Counted from the first letter of the stretch, positions 1 through 9,570 are shown. The stretch is 64,000 nt of DNA from Fen-1298 sp963833465 (GCA_963833465.1 CAWHXW010000003.1:682001-746000), one strand, 5' to 3'. Numbers and translations are program-made. The notes: generated by a model from the letters alone, not told the origin.

Positions 1-856
1 CCGGTATAATTTTTAGGTCGTAAGGTTGTGAAGAAAATACATGCATCATTTTTCTTACGAACGCTCATCCAGCAATAATTTTATAAGAGTTATGGGATGC
101 TGCAAATTCTAATGAACGCAAAAGACGATATCAAACAATGAATCGGTTTACCACTGAAATCCTTATCTGCTTTCTGGACTTATGCGTTGTTCTCATTGTA
201 ATTACAGTTTTACGGGATGTGCAATGCTGTATGGTCGCCCCGATAAACGAAGAAAAGTATATGTGTAAGTCGATTCAGGCTATGAAAGGAAGGGACCATC
301 GGATTATTCCTCTTTGAATATTAACCAAAAATGGCTCGAGTCATACATATTGAAATTTATAAAAGAACGATTCCTCAATGTTAATTTTCAAGAAAAGTCA
401 CGGTAAGTTGTTGAGAGAAAGCTCAAATTAATTATTCCAGATTTAACTGAAAAGCGAAAGGAATATCAAAAACGATTAAAGGAGTGTGAAAAGAAAAAAT
501 CCCCATTGTCAAAATTAGTTGAAGAAGGAATCCAGGTCGATACAATTGTAGATCGGATTAAAAATCTTGAGGAAGAAAAAAAACAAATAATGCAATCGTT
601 AAAAGAATTGCAAACCCATAAATCAAATCAGAATAAATTATTAGATATAGTTTCAGAATTAAGAAACTACGTACAAAATTTTGTAAATCATTTTGAAGAA
701 ATGAATTTGATGAAAAAGAAAGAAGGTATGAAACAACTAGTTAAACAAATTATTGTTGATCGAGAGAAGAAAATAGTCAGTTGTGCTCTTCGTGCCATTC
801 CATTGGTCAAGCAACATCCAATTTTTCTACCTCTTTTCAAAAGACGAACTAGTTGA
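1..856 (+). pseudogene. Large serine recombinase, C-terminal remnant
   Basis: Degraded C-terminal half of a large serine site-specific recombinase; its start lies outside the window. Translation gives NAHPAII..ELWDAANSN (recombinase domain), then, after a frameshift near 155-165, PYLLSGLMRCSHCNYSFTG, the zinc-ribbon start of this family. Further blocks are VDSGYERKGPSDYSS, NQKWLESYILKFIKERF and a long Lys/Glu coiled coil (506-856). In-frame stops occur at about 87, 266 and 410, so no full-length product is possible. The only long open piece is 506-856 (116 codons), which has no convincing ribosome site. It marks an old integrative element or phage at this edge. The family call rests on the zinc-ribbon and coiled-coil order; the catalytic Ser domain is not in the window. 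Confidence 0.8.
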
Positions 857-983
857 TAATTCATAACTTAGCTCGTCTCTAGACACCGTGCCCCCAACGG
901 GGTCTGTAGTCTACTGCAGTTCCGAAGATGATCCACTCACCATAATCGCTGATTTTCCGCTGAATTGAAGGCTGGATGTAACA

Positions 984-1646
984 ATGTTCTCCATCCGATC
1001 AATTCTTTTCGTCCTCGTCATCACAGTATTTTTCATCTTGACAGTCGCGATCAGTCAAGCGAAGGATACGAATACGATTCATCATAAGTACTATTCCACA
1101 ACCTTCAGCAAATCAAAGCACTTTCCGGTTGTAGTCAAATATTGGTTGACCAGGACTATGCTCGATTGTGAGCATCGATATAATCGTTCAAACAAGTTTA
1201 AGCCAGATTCATCGAATCCTGAATTCACAAATTTAGATAAGGACTATAAGAAATCTGAATACGATCGAGGACATCAGATGGATGCTTTTGATTGTGGCTG
1301 CGATTCAACGGCATTGGCTGAAAGTTTTTATTATTCAAATGTCGCTCCTCAATTACCGTCATTGAATAGAGGCAATTGGAAGAATCTTGAAGAATACACA
1401 TGGAAGCTGGCAGAGGAATACGATAGTGTTCTTGCATGGTGTGGTTCAGTAATATTTGAAAATAAATATATCGGAAAGGTTGCAGTCCTAGACTGCTGCT
1501 GGAAAATAATCTACGTTAAAAGATCTGGCATCATCAAAGCGTATTCCTTTAGGAATAATAAATCTCTTGAGAATAAAATCCATTCCTTTGAAGTGTTAGT
1601 AGACTCTATTCGCAATTTGTCTAAGTTTGTTTTTAATAGGTACTGA
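984..1646 (+). CDS. Secreted DNA/RNA non-specific endonuclease (NUC1 family)
   Basis: A 220-residue predicted secreted nuclease that would cut DNA and RNA without sequence specificity outside the cytoplasm. Residues 1-26 are a hydrophobic signal peptide ending near SQA. The beta-beta-alpha-metal core carries the DRGH motif at 94-97 (H97 is the expected general base) and the SNVAPQ..N..NW..LE block at 118-136, where N128 is the expected metal ligand. After DRGH the usual APAAD is replaced by QMDAFDCGCD, and several Cys residues suggest disulfides. Length is short but complete for the family. It stands alone between a recombinase fossil and an amidohydrolase. A second, internally deleted copy lies at 31282-31662. 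Likely role is nutrient scavenging or competitor killing; that is inference. Confidence 0.85.
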   Translation: MFSIRSILFVLVITVFFILTVAISQAKDTNTIHHKYYSTTFSKSKHFPVVVKYWLTRTMLDCEHRYNRSNKFKPDSSNPEFTNLDKDYKKSEYDRGHQMDAFDCGCDSTALAESFYYSNVAPQLPSLNRGNWKNLEEYTWKLAEEYDSVLAWCGSVIFENKYIGKVAVLDCCWKIIYVKRSGIIKAYSFRNNKSLENKIHSFEVLVDSIRNLSKFVFNRY

Positions 1647-1759
1647 ATTGTGACTGATTTGGAATTAACAATTTACAGGAGTTTGTTTTTGTTACCGTTA
1701 TTTATCATATTATCATCAAGTAATTAAATTTATATCCCATTTAACTTTCGAACGAATAT

Positions 1760-2746
1760 ATGCGAATAATAACTCTTGAAGAGCATTTTACTACAACAGA
1801 GTTTTTACGAGCAACTGGCCAGGCTCAACGAGCGAATGAAAGAACAAATGCCAGAATGCAAATGATGACCAGCAAACTTCTGGATCTTGGATTAGATCGT
1901 ATTGCTGATATGGATGCTGGCAAGATTGATATGCAAGTCTTATCTCTCTCAAGTTCCGGGCTTGATAAGTTGGAATCAGCAAATGCAACATCTCTCGTGC
2001 ATGATATTAACGATAAACTTGCTGATGCCGTATCTGCCTATCAGGATCGTTTTGCCGCGTTCGCAACTGTGGCTCTTCAAAACCCTGAAAATGCCGCGTT
2101 AGAACTTGAGCGTTGTATTCATCAAATTAAATTCAAAGGACTTATTGTGATGGGTTCAGTGAATGGAATTTTTCTTGACAATCAACGCTTCACGCCAATT
2201 TTCGAAGCTGCTCAAGCACTGGATGTTCCAATCTATATTCATCCTGGTTTTCCTCCTCAGTCAGTTGCGGATACATATTATAGTGGATTACAGGGTAACA
2301 TTGGTTTTGGTCTTTCTATGGCTGGTTGGGGGTGGCATGCAGAAACCGGATTGCACTGTCTCCGTCTTATTCTTTCTGGAATATTCGATCGATTTCCCAA
2401 ACTTAAAATCATTGTTGGGCATATGGGAGACCATCTTCCATATAATATCGCGCGTGCTGACCGAGTTTTTTCTGAAATGGTTGTTGAAAATAATCAACCT
2501 CCGTTTAAGCGAAGGGTCATTGAATATTTCAATGAAAACTTTTATATCACAACGAGTGGTTATTTTGATATTCACCCATTTACCTGTGCACTTGGAGTAC
2601 TAGGTGTCGAACACATTTTATTTTCAGTAGATTATCCATATTCTTCAAATGTTCTTGGACGCAAATTTCTCGACACGCTGCCTGTGAACTCGGAAGACAG
2701 AGAAAAAATATCTTATCGCAATGCGGAACGATTATTGAAGTTGTGA
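1760..2746 (+). CDS. Amidohydrolase 2 family protein (decarboxylase-like)
   Basis: A 328-residue TIM-barrel metal-dependent enzyme of the amidohydrolase-2 (ACMSD / 2,3-dihydroxybenzoate and gamma-resorcylate decarboxylase) group. The N-terminal metal motif is LEEH (E7-H9), the decarboxylase-type replacement for HxH. Metal-ligand or catalytic positions are visible at H161 (IHPGFPP), H221 (VGHMGDHLPY) and D291 (SVDYPY). Length fits the family. It likely acts in the cytosol on a small aromatic acid; the substrate cannot be told from sequence. It is followed on the same strand by an alcohol dehydrogenase, nitroreductase and aldo/keto reductase, suggesting a small catabolic or detoxifying group. 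Start ATG chosen from the conserved N-terminus; no strong ribosome site precedes it. Confidence 0.85.
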   Translation: MRIITLEEHFTTTEFLRATGQAQRANERTNARMQMMTSKLLDLGLDRIADMDAGKIDMQVLSLSSSGLDKLESANATSLVHDINDKLADAVSAYQDRFAAFATVALQNPENAALELERCIHQIKFKGLIVMGSVNGIFLDNQRFTPIFEAAQALDVPIYIHPGFPPQSVADTYYSGLQGNIGFGLSMAGWGWHAETGLHCLRLILSGIFDRFPKLKIIVGHMGDHLPYNIARADRVFSEMVVENNQPPFKRRVIEYFNENFYITTSGYFDIHPFTCALGVLGVEHILFSVDYPYSSNVLGRKFLDTLPVNSEDREKISYRNAERLLKL

Positions 2747-2850
2747 AATATTTTTGATGTTGTTCAATTGATGGATAGCTGATAGTAAACCCCTCGAAAA
2801 AAATATTTTCCTGTTCTACAATGTGAATACTAGAAGGAGATAAATCCTCA

Positions 2851-3861
2851 GTGCAACTTATGAAAGCTGTGCAGATTAGTAAGCCCGGTGGTGACTTTGA
2901 ATTGGTCCAACGGGAAATACCCAAACCAAGAGATGGTGAAGTTTTGATAAAAGTAGAGGCATGCGGAATCTGTCGCGGTGATGCTATCGTGAAGGAAGGA
3001 CATTTTCCCGGTATACAATACCCGAGAATTCCGGGGCATGAAGTTATTGGTTTCATCACACAATTAGGATCTCAAGATGACAACTGGCGTATCGGACAAA
3101 GAGTTGGCATAGGTTGGCATGGCGGACATTGTTTCAAATGCAAGTCCTGTCTACGAGGTGATTTCGGGTCTTGCGAAAAATCCTTAACAACAGGCATTTC
3201 AATAGATGGTGGTTATGCCGAATATATGGTAGCACGCATCGAAGCACTGACGAATATACCGGATGAATTAAATTCTATATCAGGTGCACCGTTACTTTGC
3301 GCTGGACGAACGACATTCAGTGCTTTAAGAAGTAGTCTCGCTAAAGCAAGCGACTTAGTCGCTATTCAAGGTCTTGGTGGGCTTGGTCATATCGCAGTTC
3401 AATATGCCGTAAAAATGGGATTCAAAACTGTTGTCTTATCACGTGGCCGAGAAAAAGAAACTTTAGCATTTACGCTTGGTGCTCATAAATATATTGATAC
3501 CGATGCCGTCGATGCTGCCAAGGAATTAAAACAAATGGGTGGAGCACGAGTGATTCTTTGCACAGCCCCGAATGCGAAAGCTATCTCTGATGTGATGAGC
3601 GGCCTCGCTCGGAACGGGCAAGCGATTATTGTTGCGGCTTCAAGAGAACCGATCCATATTTCTCCTTCGGTGCTCATTGGAAGTGGACGTTCGATAATCG
3701 GTTCGGCTGGTGGTGGACTTGAGGAGTCACTAAATTTTAGTGCTCTGTTCAAAGTTATTCCCATGGTCGAAATATTTTCATTGGAACAAGTAGCTGTCGC
3801 TTATGATAAAATGATTAATGCTAAAGTGCATTTTCGGTCGGTTTTGAAAATAGCGAGTTAG
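2851..3861 (+). CDS. Zinc-dependent alcohol dehydrogenase (MDR family)
   Basis: A 336-residue medium-chain NAD(P)-dependent dehydrogenase oxidising alcohols or reducing aldehydes in the cytosol. Catalytic zinc ligands are C41, H63-E64 and C150. The structural zinc lobe is present as four Cys (94, 97, 100, 108). The Rossmann fold starts with GLGGLG at about 174-179. GTG at 2851 is preferred because AGAAGGAGA lies about 12 bases upstream; an in-frame ATG at 2860 is the alternative. Sequence style is that of the AdhP/AdhA-like broad-range enzymes. Together with the next two genes it forms a same-strand group with short gaps. Substrate unknown. Confidence 0.9.
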   Translation: MQLMKAVQISKPGGDFELVQREIPKPRDGEVLIKVEACGICRGDAIVKEGHFPGIQYPRIPGHEVIGFITQLGSQDDNWRIGQRVGIGWHGGHCFKCKSCLRGDFGSCEKSLTTGISIDGGYAEYMVARIEALTNIPDELNSISGAPLLCAGRTTFSALRSSLAKASDLVAIQGLGGLGHIAVQYAVKMGFKTVVLSRGREKETLAFTLGAHKYIDTDAVDAAKELKQMGGARVILCTAPNAKAISDVMSGLARNGQAIIVAASREPIHISPSVLIGSGRSIIGSAGGGLEESLNFSALFKVIPMVEIFSLEQVAVAYDKMINAKVHFRSVLKIAS

Positions 3862-3890
3862 ATAGTCTCAAATTAGGAGGTGTGATAATT

Positions 3891-4595
3891 ATGAAAGAAA
3901 AATCTGAGATTCTAAAAATAATTCAATCGAGAAAATCCTCCAGAGTCCCATTTGATCCAAAGCGACCCATAGCAAAAAAAGATCTGGAGCAGATTTTGGA
4001 AGCTGGGCGTTGGGCACCTACCGCTCACAATATGCAGAACTTTGAAATTATCGTCGTTGACGATCCAAAGATTTTAGAAGCCATGGGAAAATTCAAAAAT
4101 CCGATTTCCATGATCTTCATCAAAGAAAATTATCAGCAGTTGTCTTTTTCGGAAGAAGAATTAAAACAAAAGAAAGTTGGAATCTTGGCTACTCGATTTC
4201 CGCCAGCGTGGAGTAATCCAAAATCGACAATGAAAGAACTTGCCGCAACGGAAAGACCGCTTCCAACAAGCCCAACAATGCTCATAATAACATATGATCC
4301 ATCCAAGCGAGCCCCAGCTTCGGAGGGAGACTTCTTAGGTATTATCAGTCTTGGCTGCGCCACGGAAAATATGTGGTTGATGGCTGAAGCGTTGGGAATT
4401 GGTTTTCAAATCATGAGTTCGTTTGCAAATGGTCAGGTTGAAAAAGAATTAAAACATCTTTTAAATATTTCTGATTCCTTAAAAATTGTCTATGCCGTCC
4501 GCCTGGGCTATCCTTTGATTGGATCAGACAAATACTTGCGTGTGCGGCGTGAACAAAATGATTTTGCACATCATAACCGGTTTTTGGAAAAATAG
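3891..4595 (+). CDS. Nitroreductase family protein
   Basis: FMN-dependent nitroreductase-fold enzyme of about 234 residues, expected to reduce nitro compounds, quinones or enones with NAD(P)H in the cytosol. Family signs are the N-terminal RKSSR segment, the AGRWAPTAHNMQ flavin-binding block, and the C-terminal GCATENMWLMAEALGIG helix that packs against FMN. The ATG at 3891 is chosen because GGAGG ends ten bases before it; a GTG at 3882 is possible but sits too close to the ribosome site. It lies 29 bases after the alcohol dehydrogenase and before an aldo/keto reductase, consistent with one redox-detoxification operon. Precise substrate not predictable. Confidence 0.88.
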   Translation: MKEKSEILKIIQSRKSSRVPFDPKRPIAKKDLEQILEAGRWAPTAHNMQNFEIIVVDDPKILEAMGKFKNPISMIFIKENYQQLSFSEEELKQKKVGILATRFPPAWSNPKSTMKELAATERPLPTSPTMLIITYDPSKRAPASEGDFLGIISLGCATENMWLMAEALGIGFQIMSSFANGQVEKELKHLLNISDSLKIVYAVRLGYPLIGSDKYLRVRREQNDFAHHNRFLEK

Positions 4596-4631
4596 ATTGA
4601 TAATTTTATTATTCAAATGGAGATGCAAAAA

Positions 4632-5642
4632 ATGAAAACACGATTTCTTGGTAATACGGGTGTAAGAGTCTCCGAACTTTGTTTCGGCGCTATGACTTTC
4701 GGCGGTAAGGGATACTGGAAGAACATTGGACAGATAGAACAGAAAGAAGCCGATGATTTGGTGCACATTGCGATAGAGGGTGGAATAAATTTCTTTGACA
4801 CTGCGAATGTTTATTCTGAGGGACGGTCGGAAGAAATCCTCGGCAAAGCGCTCGGCAACAAACGCAATGACATTATCCTTGCAACAAAAGTGAGAGGGAG
4901 AATGGGATCCGGCCCGAATGATATTGGTCTTTCCAGAAAACACATCATCGATTCCTGTAACGCAAGTCTCAAGAGGCTCAACACAGATTACATAGACCTG
5001 TATCAGGTTCACAGTTTCGATCCGCTGACTCCGCTGGATGAAACTCTTCGTACTCTTAATGATTTAGTGAGAGAGGGAAAAGTAAGATACATTGGTGTAT
5101 CTAATTTTACCGGCTGGCAATTAATGAAAGCACTTGCCATTTCCGAAAAACAGAACCTTGAGAAATTTGTAACGCTTCAGGCGTTGTATTCTTTGATAGC
5201 CCGCGATCTTGAAAACGAACTTGTCCCGCTCGCACTTGATCAAAATCTTGGGATTCTTACATGGAGTCCGTTGGGTGGCGGATTTCTCACTGGAAAGTAC
5301 CAACGCGGCAAGCCACGACCGGATGGCGCACGAAGATCCGATCCGACCAATCAGTTCCTCCAATTCGATGAAGAAAAAGGATTTGACATTATAGATGAAC
5401 TCGAGAAAACTGCTCATAATCATGGCGCAACAATTACGCAAGCAGCACTCAATTATCTGCTGAGAAAACCGGCTGTTACTTCTGTCATCATCGGCGTGAG
5501 AAATAAAGAACAACTCACCGACAATCTCAAGACGATGGATTGGGAGATGACTGCGGAAGAAATTACCCGACTCGATAAGTTGAGTAATCCACCGAAAGTC
5601 TATCCATACTGGATGCTGGAAAGGATGTCATTAGACCGATGA
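4632..5642 (+). CDS. Aldo/keto reductase
   Basis: NADPH-dependent aldo/keto reductase of 336 residues with an (alpha/beta)8 barrel. The catalytic tetrad is complete: D56, Y61, K86 and H127 (motifs FFDTANVYSEGRSEE, ATKVRG, YQVHSFD). The C-terminal PAVTSVIIGVRNKEQL segment binds the cofactor. ATG 4632 is preferred because TGGAG lies nine bases upstream and the product then starts with the canonical MKTRFLGNTGVRVS; ATG at 4617 lacks a ribosome site. Its TGA stop overlaps the ATG of the next, broken gene (ATGA), so the two were once translationally coupled. Likely carbonyl detoxification or sugar metabolism; substrate unknown. Confidence 0.92.
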   Translation: MKTRFLGNTGVRVSELCFGAMTFGGKGYWKNIGQIEQKEADDLVHIAIEGGINFFDTANVYSEGRSEEILGKALGNKRNDIILATKVRGRMGSGPNDIGLSRKHIIDSCNASLKRLNTDYIDLYQVHSFDPLTPLDETLRTLNDLVREGKVRYIGVSNFTGWQLMKALAISEKQNLEKFVTLQALYSLIARDLENELVPLALDQNLGILTWSPLGGGFLTGKYQRGKPRPDGARRSDPTNQFLQFDEEKGFDIIDELEKTAHNHGATITQAALNYLLRKPAVTSVIIGVRNKEQLTDNLKTMDWEMTAEEITRLDKLSNPPKVYPYWMLERMSLDR

Positions 5643-5845
5643 GTCCTTTAAAAAAAATGAAAGATAAAGTTGCAATCATTACAGGCGGCGGATGCGGTAC
5701 CTTTGGCGGATATCCCAAGGCAAACTCTGCTGCATTCAAAAAGGCAGGTATCAATAGTCAATTTTATGTCTCTCCGCTAACGGCTCATGAGTGTCAGAGT
5801 TGGTGGTGCAGCCTTCATGAACTTACTTCACTTTTAATTAAATAA
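5639..5845 (+). pseudogene. Chimeric remnant: SDR N-terminus joined to esterase C-terminus
   Basis: A 68-codon open frame made of two unrelated gene ends. Residues 1-20 (MKDKVAIITGGGCG) are the start of a short-chain dehydrogenase with its TGxxxG cofactor loop. From residue 21 (FGGYPKANSAAFKKAGIN) to the stop it matches the last 50 residues of the esterase encoded just downstream (FGGDPKANADSLKQAGIN...), including the TAHE catalytic-His block. The join is in frame, so a short protein could be made, but neither fold can form. It is best explained by a deletion that removed most of an SDR gene and most of a third esterase copy. Confidence 0.8.
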
Positions 5846-5859
5846 TAAAGGAGAAAAAT

Positions 5860-7020
5860 ATGAAACGGCATCTATTAGGTTTAGCCTTACTGATTTTTTC
5901 ATACTCATGGGTTTTTGCACAAACAGAGCAACCAGCGATTACAGATGACTTCAAGCCCTCGACCCTCAATCAGCCGGGCCAGCAGTACCCGCAAGTCAAC
6001 TCACAAAGATATGTACGATTCCGCATTGTGGCCCCAAAAGCACAAAGTGTCAGTGTGAGCCTGGGACTGGGTGGACGCGGAGGCACTGTACTCACGAGAG
6101 CCGCGGATAGCACATGGGTAGGCACCACAGCTGGACCGTTGGATAAAGGTTTTCATTACTACCATCTCACCATTGACGGTGGAACATTCAACGATCCTGG
6201 CACTTTGAATTTCTATGGTTCTATTCGTTGGGAAAGTGGCATCGAAATTCCAGCTCAAGATCAAGAATTCTATGCGCTCAAGGATGTTCCACACGGTAAA
6301 GTGCAACAGATTCTCTTTCCCTCCAAGAGCACCAATACATCACGCCGTGCGTTTGTTTACACACCACCTGATTACGACAAGGATCAAGCGAAACGTTATC
6401 CGGTGCTATACCTGCAGCACGGTTGGGGCGAAGATGAAACTGCCTGGAGTAACCAGGGTCACGCGAATCTGATCATGGACAACTTGATCGCTGATGGCAA
6501 GATCAAGCCTTTCCTTATCGTGATGACGTATGGCATGACCAATGAGGTTCGGATCGGCGGCCTTAGAGATTTCAAGATTGAGCCATTTCAAACAGTTCTC
6601 GTTAATGAATTGATCCCGTATGTCGATGCCAACTTCCGTACACTTTCCGATCAACTCCATCGTGCCATGGCAGGTCTTTCTATGGGCGGAATGGAAACCA
6701 AGACAATCACCTTGGCCAACCTTGATAAGTTTTCGCACATTGGACTCTTCAGCGGTGGAACATTCTCCTTGGATGATGTGAAAAAGACACCAGGGTTCAA
6801 AGAAAAAGTAAAGCTCGCCTTTGTGAGCTTTGGCAGTCGCGAACTGGATGGCAATCGCGGCGGCAGAGGTTTCTTTGGCGGTGACCCAAAAGCGAATGCC
6901 GATAGTCTGAAACAAGCCGGAATCAACAGCATCTTCTACGTTTCTCCGGAAACGGCACATGAATTTTTAAGTTGGCGTCGAAGCCTGCGCGAATTTGCAC
7001 CCCTTCTTTTTAAGGAATGA
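5860..7020 (+). CDS. Secreted CE1-like esterase with N-terminal Ig-like domain
   Basis: A 386-residue secreted esterase of the feruloyl/acetylxylan esterase (CE1, esterase D) group, expected to remove acyl groups from plant polysaccharide. Signal peptide 1-20 ends FAQ. Residues about 48-125 form an early-set/CBM48-like beta domain (RYVRFRIVAPKAQSVSV). The alpha/beta hydrolase follows: oxyanion-region YPVLYLQHGWGEDE (180-193), nucleophile S274 in GLSMGG, and the catalytic His in ETAHEFLSW near the C-terminus. AAGGAG precedes the ATG. The next gene is a paralogue, and a scrap of a third copy lies just upstream, so the family has expanded by tandem duplication. A feruloyl versus acetyl preference cannot be read from sequence. 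Confidence 0.9.
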   Translation: MKRHLLGLALLIFSYSWVFAQTEQPAITDDFKPSTLNQPGQQYPQVNSQRYVRFRIVAPKAQSVSVSLGLGGRGGTVLTRAADSTWVGTTAGPLDKGFHYYHLTIDGGTFNDPGTLNFYGSIRWESGIEIPAQDQEFYALKDVPHGKVQQILFPSKSTNTSRRAFVYTPPDYDKDQAKRYPVLYLQHGWGEDETAWSNQGHANLIMDNLIADGKIKPFLIVMTYGMTNEVRIGGLRDFKIEPFQTVLVNELIPYVDANFRTLSDQLHRAMAGLSMGGMETKTITLANLDKFSHIGLFSGGTFSLDDVKKTPGFKEKVKLAFVSFGSRELDGNRGGRGFFGGDPKANADSLKQAGINSIFYVSPETAHEFLSWRRSLREFAPLLFKE

Positions 7021-7061
7021 ATCAAGCGATGTATGAAAGAAATATATAAGGAGTATATCAA

Positions 7062-8237
7062 GTGAAATACTGGCAGATAATAGTAGCAGCATTACTCACT
7101 GGTGGAATCTGTTTGGCTCAGCCAAACCAAACGGCGGTAGTGGAGGATTTCAAACCATCATCAGTCAATCAGCCCGGCAGGCAATTTCCACAGGTCAATT
7201 CTGAATGCCGTGTACGCATAAGCATTTTGGCGCCCCAGGCACAAAGAGTCCAACTCGATATTGGCGGCGTAAAGTACGACATGAAAAAGGACACGGGTGG
7301 AGTTTGGACCGGTGAATCGCGTCCTCAGGATGAAGGGTTCCATTATTATCAGCTCAATATCGATGGGGCTTCGGTTCCTGATCCAGGCAGCCTGTACTTT
7401 TATGGCGCAAGCCGTTGGGGAAGTGGTATTGAATTACCTGCGAAGGATCAGGATATTTACGTTCTCAAGGATGTTCCCCACGGTTTGCTTAGTCAAAAAC
7501 TCTATTTTTCTAAAATTACAAACGCATGGCGCCGATGTTTTGTCTATACTCCTCCGGATTATGAGAAGAACATCGCTACTCGTTATCCTGTTCTTTATCT
7601 CCAGCACGGTATGGGTGAAGATGAGACAGGCTGGGGTGCTCAAGGCAAAACTAACCTTATTCTTGACAATCTGATCGCCGAGAAAAAGTCCGTTCCCATG
7701 ATTATCGTCATGGATAATGGCTATGCGTCAAAACCCTCCCAAGCGGTACAGACTGCTGCCATTCCACCAAGAGGGCCTAACTTTTCAGCTTTCGAAGAAG
7801 TCTTGATACAAGAAATCATCCCGATGATTGATGCTGCGTATCGTACTCATGCAGATCGAGAGCATAGAGCGATGGCCGGTCTCTCCATGGGCGCTAATCA
7901 AACCATCCAAATCACTATGAACAATCTCGACAAGTTTTCCTATATAGGTGGTTTCAGCGGCACTTCGAACTTTCCAAGCTCGGCGGAACTTGATCCCGCG
8001 ACATTCTCCAATGGGAGATTCAAAGACGGCGCAACACTCAATAAACAAATCAAGCTTTTCTGGCTTGGTCTCGGCACGAAAGAACCTAATCCGTTCCCCG
8101 GCTCCGTTGGAGCATTCCGCGCGATGTTAGACAAAGCAGGTGTCAAGTACATCTATTACGAATCCCAAGGTACTGCACATGAATGGTTAACATGGAGAAG
8201 AGATCTTTATCAGTTTGCACCCTTATTGTTTAAATAG
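7062..8237 (+). CDS. Secreted CE1-like esterase, second copy
   Basis: A 391-residue paralogue of the preceding esterase with the same order: signal peptide (ends CLAQ), N-terminal beta domain (CRVRISILAPQAQRVQL), then alpha/beta hydrolase with YPVLYLQHGMGEDETGW, nucleophile Ser in GLSMGANQ and catalytic His in GTAHEWLTWRRD. GTG at 7062 is the start, preceded by AAGGAG at a good distance. The gap to the first copy is 41 bases, so both are probably co-transcribed. Divergence in the middle of the catalytic domain suggests different acyl or sugar preference. Acts outside the cytoplasm on esterified hemicellulose or pectin (inference from family and neighbours). Confidence 0.9.
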   Translation: MKYWQIIVAALLTGGICLAQPNQTAVVEDFKPSSVNQPGRQFPQVNSECRVRISILAPQAQRVQLDIGGVKYDMKKDTGGVWTGESRPQDEGFHYYQLNIDGASVPDPGSLYFYGASRWGSGIELPAKDQDIYVLKDVPHGLLSQKLYFSKITNAWRRCFVYTPPDYEKNIATRYPVLYLQHGMGEDETGWGAQGKTNLILDNLIAEKKSVPMIIVMDNGYASKPSQAVQTAAIPPRGPNFSAFEEVLIQEIIPMIDAAYRTHADREHRAMAGLSMGANQTIQITMNNLDKFSYIGGFSGTSNFPSSAELDPATFSNGRFKDGATLNKQIKLFWLGLGTKEPNPFPGSVGAFRAMLDKAGVKYIYYESQGTAHEWLTWRRDLYQFAPLLFK

Positions 8238-8238
8238 A

Positions 8239-8364
8239 AATATCGACGAACACCATGTTTTAATAGACGGAGTGCATGTTTTAACAATCCGTCCGTCGGA
8301 CATGGGAATTGTGCTGCGCAACGTGATTGTGGATAATGGCACACTTGAACGAATATTTTTATAA
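8239..8364 (+). pseudogene. Possible glycoside hydrolase C-terminal scrap (GH28-like)
   Basis: Directly after the esterase stop is a 41-codon open stretch reading IDEHHVLIDGVHVLTIRPSDMGIVLRNV.. and ending in its own stop, with no start codon at its head and no ribosome site. The FDGV-like and RPSD..LRNV pattern resembles the beta-helix C-terminus of some GH28 polygalacturonase-like proteins. It would be one more gene end left by deletion in this island. The family call is weak because only 41 residues remain. The rest of the 256-base gap up to the next signal peptide shows nothing coding. Confidence 0.35.
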
Positions 8365-8493
8365 AGAATTATAGTGAATAGAATAAAATTAAAAAATGAA
8401 ACATGCCTTCAAATTGAAAAACCAAATTCTATCTCAAATAATATTGTAGTAGTCTATTAAGTATATCGGACCAATGAATAAAAGTAACTAGCC

Positions 8494-9569
8494 ATGAAAT
8501 ACAAAAAAATATTTTTTCTATTTCTGTTTATTGCAGAAGTAATTGGCAATATCTCAGCTCAGACTCAAAGGCAATATTTTCAACCCAACTTTGAATTGTT
8601 AGAGAAGGCGAACCCAGTTCCTGAGTGGTTCAAAGATGCCAAGTTTGGTATTTATTTCCACTGGGGAGTGTACACTGTTCCGGCATTTGGAAGCGAGTGG
8701 TATCCTCGTAACATGTATGTCAAAGGATCTCCGGAAAATAGACATCATAGAGAAACATATGGCGATTCGTCTGAGTGGCCATATAGCAACTTCATGACAG
8801 GTGCAAAGGATAAGAAAAGTATTTTTGTGCAGTTCGCCCCGAAGCTCAAATCGGAAGGAGGCAAATTCGATCCTGATAAGTGGATCCAGCTCTTTGCCGA
8901 TGCAGGGGCGAAGTTTGCCGGACCTGTGGCTGAGCACCACGACGGCTTTTCAATGTGGGCAAGTGAAGTGAATCCATGGAATGCAAAAGAGCTGGGACCG
9001 AAACTTGATTTGGTTTGTTAACGGATGCTATCTGCAAAAAGAATATGAGAATCATTCTCTCTCTACATCATGAATACAACATTACCGGATATTATGACCC
9101 AGTGCAAAAAACAAACGATCCAAAACTTCAAATGCTTTTTGGACAGCAGGAAAAAGAAAAAAACGAAACGTGTTGGTTGGCGAAGCATAAGGAGATAATT
9201 GACAAGGAATATATGAGCTTGTTACCCGAAAGCTGGGATTATGTGAAATTTATCGACGGGTTCCCGGGGAAATTTGTTGTCTTGGCGAGACAAAAAGGGA
9301 AGAGATGGTATGTAGCAGGTACTAATGTAGAAAATTCTGAACGTACGATAACTCTGAATACTCCATTTATTAATGATAAATCCAAAGGCTATCTCATTAC
9401 CGATGAGGATGGCGCAAAAGATTTTATAAAAAGAAATATTGATTTTTCGGCGCCAATCAAAATTTCAATGTATTCTTATGGTGGGTTTATCATTAAAACC
9501 ATATTACCCGAAGATAAATCGGGTGCAAATAAACAGATTACTTCAATGAACAAATTAAACAGGTGGTAA
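8494..9569 (+). pseudogene. Chimeric, frameshifted GH29 fucosidase / GH97 glucosidase remnant
   Basis: Two overlapping frames belong to one broken gene. 8494-9021 encodes a signal peptide and the GH29 alpha-L-fucosidase start (WFKDAKFGIYFHWGVY, then EHHDGFSMW). A frameshift at about 9015-9021 moves to the frame of 9015-9569, which continues GH29 (LTDAICKKNMRIILSLHHEYN) to about 9145. From there the sequence becomes the C-terminal beta domain of a GH97 alpha-glucosidase-like enzyme (WDYVKFIDGFPGKFVVLAR, KRWYVAGTN). The GH29 catalytic half downstream and the GH97 barrel are both missing. No active enzyme is expected. A deletion joining two adjacent hydrolase genes explains it. A GH3 gene starts one base after the stop. 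Confidence 0.8.
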
Positions 9570-9570
9570 T

